15,674 nt of DNA from CAYMPW01 sp964558505 (GTDB lineage Archaea > Thermoplasmatota > Thermoplasmata > Methanomassiliicoccales > Methanomethylophilaceae): positions 1-15,674 of the forward strand of contig CAZLEI010000033.1 in the NCBI GenBank assembly GCA_964558505.1, given 5' to 3'. The notes beneath the pieces are model-generated. The model was given only the letters and a program-made list of their open reading frames with translations. It did no database searches and was not told where the DNA came from. Shown piece by piece: positions 12,338-15,674 of this stretch (position 1 is the first letter of the stretch; each line of letters starts with the position of its first letter). The translations under genes were made by a program, and so were the position numbers.

Positions 12338-12443
12338 TGGCGGGCCCGTCGGGACTTTCGGTTTCCTTCTTTGCCGGAGACTTTCGAACCCGAGGCGTCT
12401 GGCTTAGAAGGCCAGCGCTATATCCTGGCTAAGCCACGGGCCC
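12338..12443 (-). tRNA. tRNA-Arg (anticodon TCT) with 28-nt T-loop intron
   Basis: Acceptor GGGCCCG pairs with CGGGCCC, discriminator G is at 12341, and CCA is present in the DNA (12338-12340). The D arm is intact, and the anticodon stem CTGGC/GCCAG holds loop CTTCTAA, giving UCU for AGA/AGG codons. The T stem TCGGG/CCCGA is split by an intron at 12355-12382, between positions 59 and 60. A textbook bulge-helix-bulge explains it: central helix TTCG/CGAA, 5' bulge AAA, 3' bulge AGT, and inner stem GTCTCC/GGAAAC (one mismatch). Cleavage after the second base of each bulge restores the perfect T loop TTCGAAT. Confidence 0.94.
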
Positions 12444-12466
12444 ACAGCACCCCATCGACTACTATC

Positions 12467-12474
12467 ATTTAAAG
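12467..12474 (-). promoter_or_regulatory. TATA box of the tRNA-Arg / eL41 / tRNA-Trp block
   Basis: CTTTAAAT on the minus strand, centred about 27 bp before the first base of tRNA-Arg. No comparable box is seen before eL41 or tRNA-Trp, so all three may share it. Confidence 0.7.
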
Positions 12475-12493
12475 GTTTAGTAGAGTAGAGGCT

Positions 12494-12510
12494 CCTGTCA
12501 GGCCGACAGG
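12494..12510 (-). other. Hairpin spanning the stop codon of the six-helix membrane protein gene
   Basis: CCTGTC-5 nt-GACAGG (6 bp) includes the TGA stop. There is no T-run after it. It may slow or protect the mRNA 3' end just before the tRNA-Arg promoter. Confidence 0.35.
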
Positions 12511-13133
12511 TAGGCCCTCAGCAGGTCATACAGAGACGGATAGCCCATGTAGACGCAGGTCGCTTCCACTATGCATAGCACAGCGAGCACAGCGAGCACC
12601 GGCCAGAGGTTCAGCAGTTTGCCGACCAGCTTCACGATCGCTTCGGCGAAGTTGAACACGGCGTACGCCAGACCTCCTACGACGAATGCGACGATTATCC
12701 TGGGCCAGCCTACGCTGAGGAACGCCAACTGCTCGGGGAGACCGGGGAGCAGTACGTATATCAATGCCACCACGAGCAAACCGAGGATCACCGCGAAGTG
12801 CACCTCGCGGAACGGGCGTATGATCAGCGCGAAGGCCATTATGCATATCACCACGGTAGTCCCGAATCCCCACGGCACCACTCCCGGGATCGATGATTTG
12901 TACACGACGAAGAACACCATGATGGCACCCATCAACAATCCGAGTATCGTCAGGGCCTTGTACTTGTTGGAATCCCTGTCCCGGACATAAGTGGCGACTA
13001 TTAGCAGGGCGAGCAGGCCCGCTATGATCAATGTTAATTCCGGCAGATGTGCTATGAACGCATCGGCCGCCGACGGCTCTGTTAATGTCAGTGCACCCAT
13101 GGGGCGTGGATGGATATCAGCGTATAAATCCAT
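12498..13133 (-). CDS. Hypothetical membrane protein with six predicted helices
   Basis: No family recognised. The 211 residues begin with a short polar region (1-30), followed by about six hydrophobic segments (near 32-50, 58-78, 88-106, 110-130, 143-168 and 174-197). Short charged loops include RDRDSNKYK (51-59) and RPFREVH (106-112). The extent of the hydrophobic segments and the absence of conserved polar residues in them argue against an obvious transporter. The ATG at 13133 lies about 26 bp from the central AT box shared with the divergent hydrolase, so the mRNA is probably leaderless; M12 is an alternative start. Confidence 0.8.
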   Translation of the reverse strand: MDLYADIHPRPMGALTLTEPSAADAFIAHLPELTLIIAGLLALLIVATYVRDRDSNKYKALTILGLLMGAIMVFFVVYKSSIPGVVPWGFGTTVVICIMAFALIIRPFREVHFAVILGLLVVALIYVLLPGLPEQLAFLSVGWPRIIVAFVVGGLAYAVFNFAEAIVKLVGKLLNLWPVLAVLAVLCIVEATCVYMGYPSLYDLLRAYLSA

Positions 13134-13153
13134 TATCCGACCTCGGACGGGTG

Positions 13154-13163
13154 AAATATTTTA
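13154..13163. promoter_or_regulatory. Central AT box serving both divergent genes
   Basis: AAATATTTTA is the main AT-rich element in the 52-bp gap between the ATGs at 13133 and 13186. Its centre (about 13159) is about 26 bp from one and about 27 bp from the other. TATA function in both directions, with leaderless mRNAs on both sides, is the simplest reading. Confidence 0.6.
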
Positions 13164-13185
13164 TCGCCTACGGATATACGCGACT

Positions 13186-14076
13186 ATGAACACCGAGGAG
13201 CTGCCAGAGGCGCCGATCATCGATCCCGTCTACATCGAGACCTCCGGCGGGCGCATCGCCTGCTATGTCCACGATGCGGATGCGGACGGCATCCCTGTGA
13301 TCTTCGTACACGGCGGACCCGGCGCCGGCAGCAGCCTCGGCCTCACCGAGGCCCTGGACCTCGGACGCCCCATGTACTTCTACGATCAGCTGGGATGCGG
13401 GCTTTCCGATTCCCCGGCAGACCCGGGATGGTACTCCCTCGACAACTATGTGGACGAGCTGTGCCAGGTCGTGGACGCCCTCGGGCTCGGCAGATTCATC
13501 CTCTACGGCAGCTCATGGGGCGGGATGCTTGCGACCGCCTACCTCGTCGAGCACGGCACGGAGGACGTGGAAGCGCTCGTGCTCGCATCACCTCTGCTGA
13601 GCTCGCCCATGTGGGATGCCGACCAGATGCGGAACGTCTCCATGCTCCCGCCGGATGTCGCCGACGCCATCGCGAGGTGCGAACGCGAGGCGGACTACGG
13701 GCCCGCATACAGGCGCGCCCTCGTGGAGTACTATCGGATATTCCTTTTCAGGCACGGCGACGAGCAGTTCTTCGAGGAGGCGCTGACCGCCGGATACAGC
13801 GAATCCGCACTGGCACTCTGCGGCCCGAGCGAGTTCGTGATGCACGGCCCGCTGAGCACCGTCGACCTTTTCCCGGAACTGCACGACATCCGCATACCTG
13901 TGCTGATCCTGTGCGGAGACCATGACTGCCTGAGGGTCGAGACCGCCTTGGAGTACGCGAGGGAATTCCCGGATGCCGAGCTCTGCGTCCTCCCGGATGC
14001 CGGGCACATGCTCAGGAAGGACCAACCGGAGATATTCGCCGCTGCGATCGAACGTTTCCTGTCCCTTCGGCCGTGA
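13186..14076 (+). CDS. pip: Alpha/beta hydrolase, prolyl iminopeptidase / tricorn factor F1 type
   Basis: A serine peptidase of family S33 that removes N-terminal proline or other residues from short peptides in the cytosol. The 296 residues are close to the 293 of Thermoplasma tricorn-interacting factor F1. The oxyanion-hole motif HGGPG is at 42-46, the nucleophile elbow GSSWGG at 108-113 (Ser110), the acid Asp247 in CGDHD, and the base His274 in DAGHM. The cap region (about 135-225) is helical. A longer in-frame reading upstream would run antisense through the divergent membrane gene, so the ATG at 13186, about 27 bp from the AT box, is taken as a leaderless start. Whether a tricorn protease gene exists elsewhere is not visible. 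Confidence 0.92.
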   Translation: MNTEELPEAPIIDPVYIETSGGRIACYVHDADADGIPVIFVHGGPGAGSSLGLTEALDLGRPMYFYDQLGCGLSDSPADPGWYSLDNYVDELCQVVDALGLGRFILYGSSWGGMLATAYLVEHGTEDVEALVLASPLLSSPMWDADQMRNVSMLPPDVADAIARCEREADYGPAYRRALVEYYRIFLFRHGDEQFFEEALTAGYSESALALCGPSEFVMHGPLSTVDLFPELHDIRIPVLILCGDHDCLRVETALEYAREFPDAELCVLPDAGHMLRKDQPEIFAAAIERFLSLRP

Positions 14077-14077
14077 C

Positions 14078-14093
14078 CTCTCCGTCGGGAGAG
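14078..14093 (+). terminator. Weak hairpin after the hydrolase gene
   Basis: CTCTCC-GTCG-GGAGAG, a perfect 6-bp stem starting 2 bp after the stop codon. There is no T-run; the gpmA promoter follows at once. Terminator function is uncertain. Confidence 0.4.
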
Positions 14094-14095
14094 CG

Positions 14096-14104
14096 ATAAA
14101 TATG
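14096..14104 (+). promoter_or_regulatory. TATA box of the phosphoglycerate mutase gene
   Basis: ATAAATATG, a good TATA match, predicts initiation near 14127 and a leader of about 30 nt. Confidence 0.6.
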
Positions 14105-14128
14105 ACAATCGCGATGGACGCCTGATAG

Positions 14129-14142
14129 GATGCGCACGCATC
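14129..14142 (+). promoter_or_regulatory. Leader hairpin just before the gpmA Shine-Dalgarno
   Basis: GATGCG-CA-CGCATC forms a compact stem that fills most of the predicted short leader and ends 2-3 nt before the GAGGATGAG ribosome-binding site (14145-14153). A longer CTGAT/ATCAG pairing is also possible. Confidence 0.4.
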
Positions 14143-14155
14143 AGAGGATGAGCAT

Positions 14156-14899
14156 ATGCAATTGGTCTTGATTCGCCACGGAGAGAGTGTATGGAACAAA
14201 GAGAATCTTTTCACCGGGTGGACCGACGTCGACCTGTCCGAGAAGGGCAGGACGGAGGCCAAGGATGCGGGGAATTCGCTCCTGGAAGAAGGATTCGTCT
14301 TCGACAAATGCTACACATCCTACCTCAAACGCGCGATACACACGGCCAACATCGTCATGGAGGGCATGGACCTGGAATGGATCGACGTCGAGAAGAGCTG
14401 GAAGCTCAATGAGAGGCACTACGGGGCGCTTCAGGGCCTCAACAAGTCCGAGACCGCCCAGAAGTACGGCGAGGAGCAGGTGACCCTCTGGAGGCGCTCC
14501 TATGACGTCAGACCCCCGGCGCTGAACCCTGCCGACGACCGCTGCCCTTCCAAGGATCCCAGGTATTCGTCGCTGACACCGGCGGAACTGCCGCTGACCG
14601 AGAGCTTGGAGGACACCGTGGCGAGGGTAGTGCCATACTACGAGTCGAAGATCCTGAAGGACATGCAGGCGGGATTGCGCCTTGTCGTCGTTGCACACGG
14701 GAACTCGTTGCGCGCGCTCGTGAAGCATTTGGAAGGGGTGTCCGACGATGAGATAGTGAAGCTCAACATCCCCACAGGTGTCCCTCTCGTCTACGATTTC
14801 GACGATGATATGAACATCACCGGCAAGAGATATGTCGGCAACCAGGACGAGATCGCGGCCAAGGCCGATGCCGTGGCCAACCAGGGCAAGAAGGCCTGA
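14156..14899 (+). CDS. gpmA: 2,3-bisphosphoglycerate-dependent phosphoglycerate mutase
   Basis: Interconverts 3- and 2-phosphoglycerate in glycolysis and gluconeogenesis. The 247 residues match bacterial GpmA in length. The phosphohistidine motif is RHGESVWN (7-14, His8), followed by LFTGWTDVDLSEKG (18-31), ERHYGALQG (86-94, Glu86), and the second histidine in VVVAHGNSLRALVK (His181). Most archaea rely on the unrelated cofactor-independent enzyme; dPGM is documented in Thermoplasma, so its presence fits Thermoplasmata and may reflect old transfer from bacteria. The ATG at 14156 follows a clear GAGGATGAG Shine-Dalgarno. The stop is 29 bp from the convergent regulator gene. Confidence 0.97.
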   Translation: MQLVLIRHGESVWNKENLFTGWTDVDLSEKGRTEAKDAGNSLLEEGFVFDKCYTSYLKRAIHTANIVMEGMDLEWIDVEKSWKLNERHYGALQGLNKSETAQKYGEEQVTLWRRSYDVRPPALNPADDRCPSKDPRYSSLTPAELPLTESLEDTVARVVPYYESKILKDMQAGLRLVVVAHGNSLRALVKHLEGVSDDEIVKLNIPTGVPLVYDFDDDMNITGKRYVGNQDEIAAKADAVANQGKKA

Positions 14900-14928
14900 T
14901 GCCTGCGCGACCGCCCCTGTACGGATGG

Positions 14929-15672
14929 TCACTCGGACTCGGTGTAGAATATGTCGATTATCGACTTGCCCGTCTCCGTCATCCTGGGCTTACCCGACAG
15001 GTCTGCAGGGAAGATCCAGCCCTTGGTTATCCACGAATCGATGTAGTGGCGTTTGCAATACATGTATTCCTTCTGCACGATTCCCCTGCCCGAGAGTTTC
15101 GAAGGCTCGTAGAGCCACAGATTCTCGGCCTTTATCGCCTTTATCAGTATCTTCACGGTCACGGGTTTGCCGAGATCACTGAGGTCTGAGAATATCTTCA
15201 GGCAGCGCACATGATTCTCTTCAGGCGGAGAAGAGAGGAATATGGGATACACATGACGGACTGTATCACCAGATCCGTCCACGGACAGGGATAACAAGTC
15301 CACGGTCCTGGATACAGATGCGCAGATGGCCGTCGCCGCGATGTACTCCGGACTTCCATAGGAGAATAACAATTGAATCTGGCACTCTTCGGGTTCCAAT
15401 TCCTCCATTATGCGTATGATGGTCTTCAGCATCCCGGGGTAACTGGCGATGTCGCCTTCGACCGTCACGACCGATGCGCCGAAACGCGAGATGCGCCCGA
15501 TCGCATCCTGCAGCACCTCGTCCTGGAGCATACGACCGCGTACCTCCGTCCCTATGGCCTGATGGATGATGTATACCAACCCTACATCGTCGCTTACGGC
15601 GATTTCTGACATTTCGGCAACATCGTCCCAAAGGCACATGACCATTACTTGTTTCGCGTTGTCGTAAGACAT
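14929..15672 (-). CDS. Putative two-domain regulator: Rossmann/CARF-like domain plus winged helix
   Basis: A 247-residue protein. The N-terminal part (about 8-130) alternates strands and helices: VMVMCLW, DDVGLVYIIH, ASVVTVEGD, CQIQLLFSYGSPEYIAATAI. This is the layout of CARF/HFX_2341-type ligand-binding domains, with the SYGSPEYIAA turn where such proteins carry their nucleotide-contact loop. The C-terminal part (about 165-247) reads as a winged helix: helices around VTVKILIKAI, a KLSGRGIVQKEYMYCKRHYIDSWITKGWI recognition region, then a PRMTETGKSII wing. The ATG ends two bases before the window edge, so an upstream extension cannot be excluded; M10 or M12 are alternatives. Family naming is tentative; a transcriptional regulator responding to a small ligand is the best guess. 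Confidence 0.65.
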   Translation of the reverse strand: MSYDNAKQVMVMCLWDDVAEMSEIAVSDDVGLVYIIHQAIGTEVRGRMLQDEVLQDAIGRISRFGASVVTVEGDIASYPGMLKTIIRIMEELEPEECQIQLLFSYGSPEYIAATAICASVSRTVDLLSLSVDGSGDTVRHVYPIFLSSPPEENHVRCLKIFSDLSDLGKPVTVKILIKAIKAENLWLYEPSKLSGRGIVQKEYMYCKRHYIDSWITKGWIFPADLSGKPRMTETGKSIIDIFYTESE

Positions 15673-15674
15673 AA

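Noticed and set aside
12361..12395. tRNA-Arg judged broken because its T arm is interrupted
   Set aside because: The interruption forms a proper bulge-helix-bulge and its removal restores a perfect T arm, so it is an intron and not a pseudogene.
12991..13185. N-terminal extension of the hydrolase frame
   Set aside because: It is antisense to the start of the divergent membrane protein and crosses the shared promoter. The ATG at 13186 fits the family length.

Overview
The window looks like a chromosomal stretch of a euryarchaeon of the Thermoplasmata, most likely a Methanomassiliicoccales-type methanogen relative. This is an inference. It rests on archaeal TATA-type promoters at about -27, many genes with no room for a leader, intron-containing tRNA genes with archaeal bulge-helix-bulge logic, an eL41-type mini ribosomal protein, a tricorn-F1-like prolyl iminopeptidase, a cofactor-dependent phosphoglycerate mutase as known from Thermoplasma, and the archaeal style of stand-alone ACT-domain proteins. 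No marker gene that would fix the genus is present.

Left part (1-2921): nadE (minus) and a nitrilase-fold amidase (plus) diverge from one 55-bp gap. A tRNA-Ser(GGA) follows, then about 317 bases without a convincing gene, then a minus-strand membrane protein with an EDRY-rich head. Middle left (2922-6933): a tiny Lys/Ala-rich protein, a stand-alone E2/CAT-fold acyltransferase-like protein whose catalytic His is replaced by Glu, and a divergent OFA-type MFS transporter. A perfect 11-bp inverted repeat lies between the last two. A TrkH-type potassium transporter runs convergently with the MFS gene, with a 6-bp gap.

Central metabolic block (7072-11875, plus strand): an ACT-domain protein, homoserine dehydrogenase without its own ACT tail, citramalate synthase (own TATA box overlapping the hom stop), a UPF0237 ACT protein and a DUF711/UPF0210 protein, closed by a good hairpin plus T8 terminator. 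The block joins the Asp-derived homoserine branch and the pyruvate-derived isoleucine branch to two small sensor-like ACT proteins.

RNA block (11994-12474, minus strand): one strong TATA box is followed by tRNA-Arg(UCU), a 35-residue eL41 ribosomal protein gene and tRNA-Trp(CCA). The tRNA-Arg carries a 28-nt intron in its T loop (59/60) with a near-ideal bulge-helix-bulge. The tRNA-Trp carries a 99-nt intron containing a box C/D guide whose two antisense elements point at C34 and C39 of the same pre-tRNA. This is the most information-rich part of the window.

Right part (12498-15672): a six-helix membrane protein and a prolyl-iminopeptidase-like hydrolase diverge from a single central AT box. 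A bacterial-type phosphoglycerate mutase with a leader hairpin follows, then a convergent two-domain putative regulator (Rossmann/CARF-like plus winged helix) that reaches the window edge.
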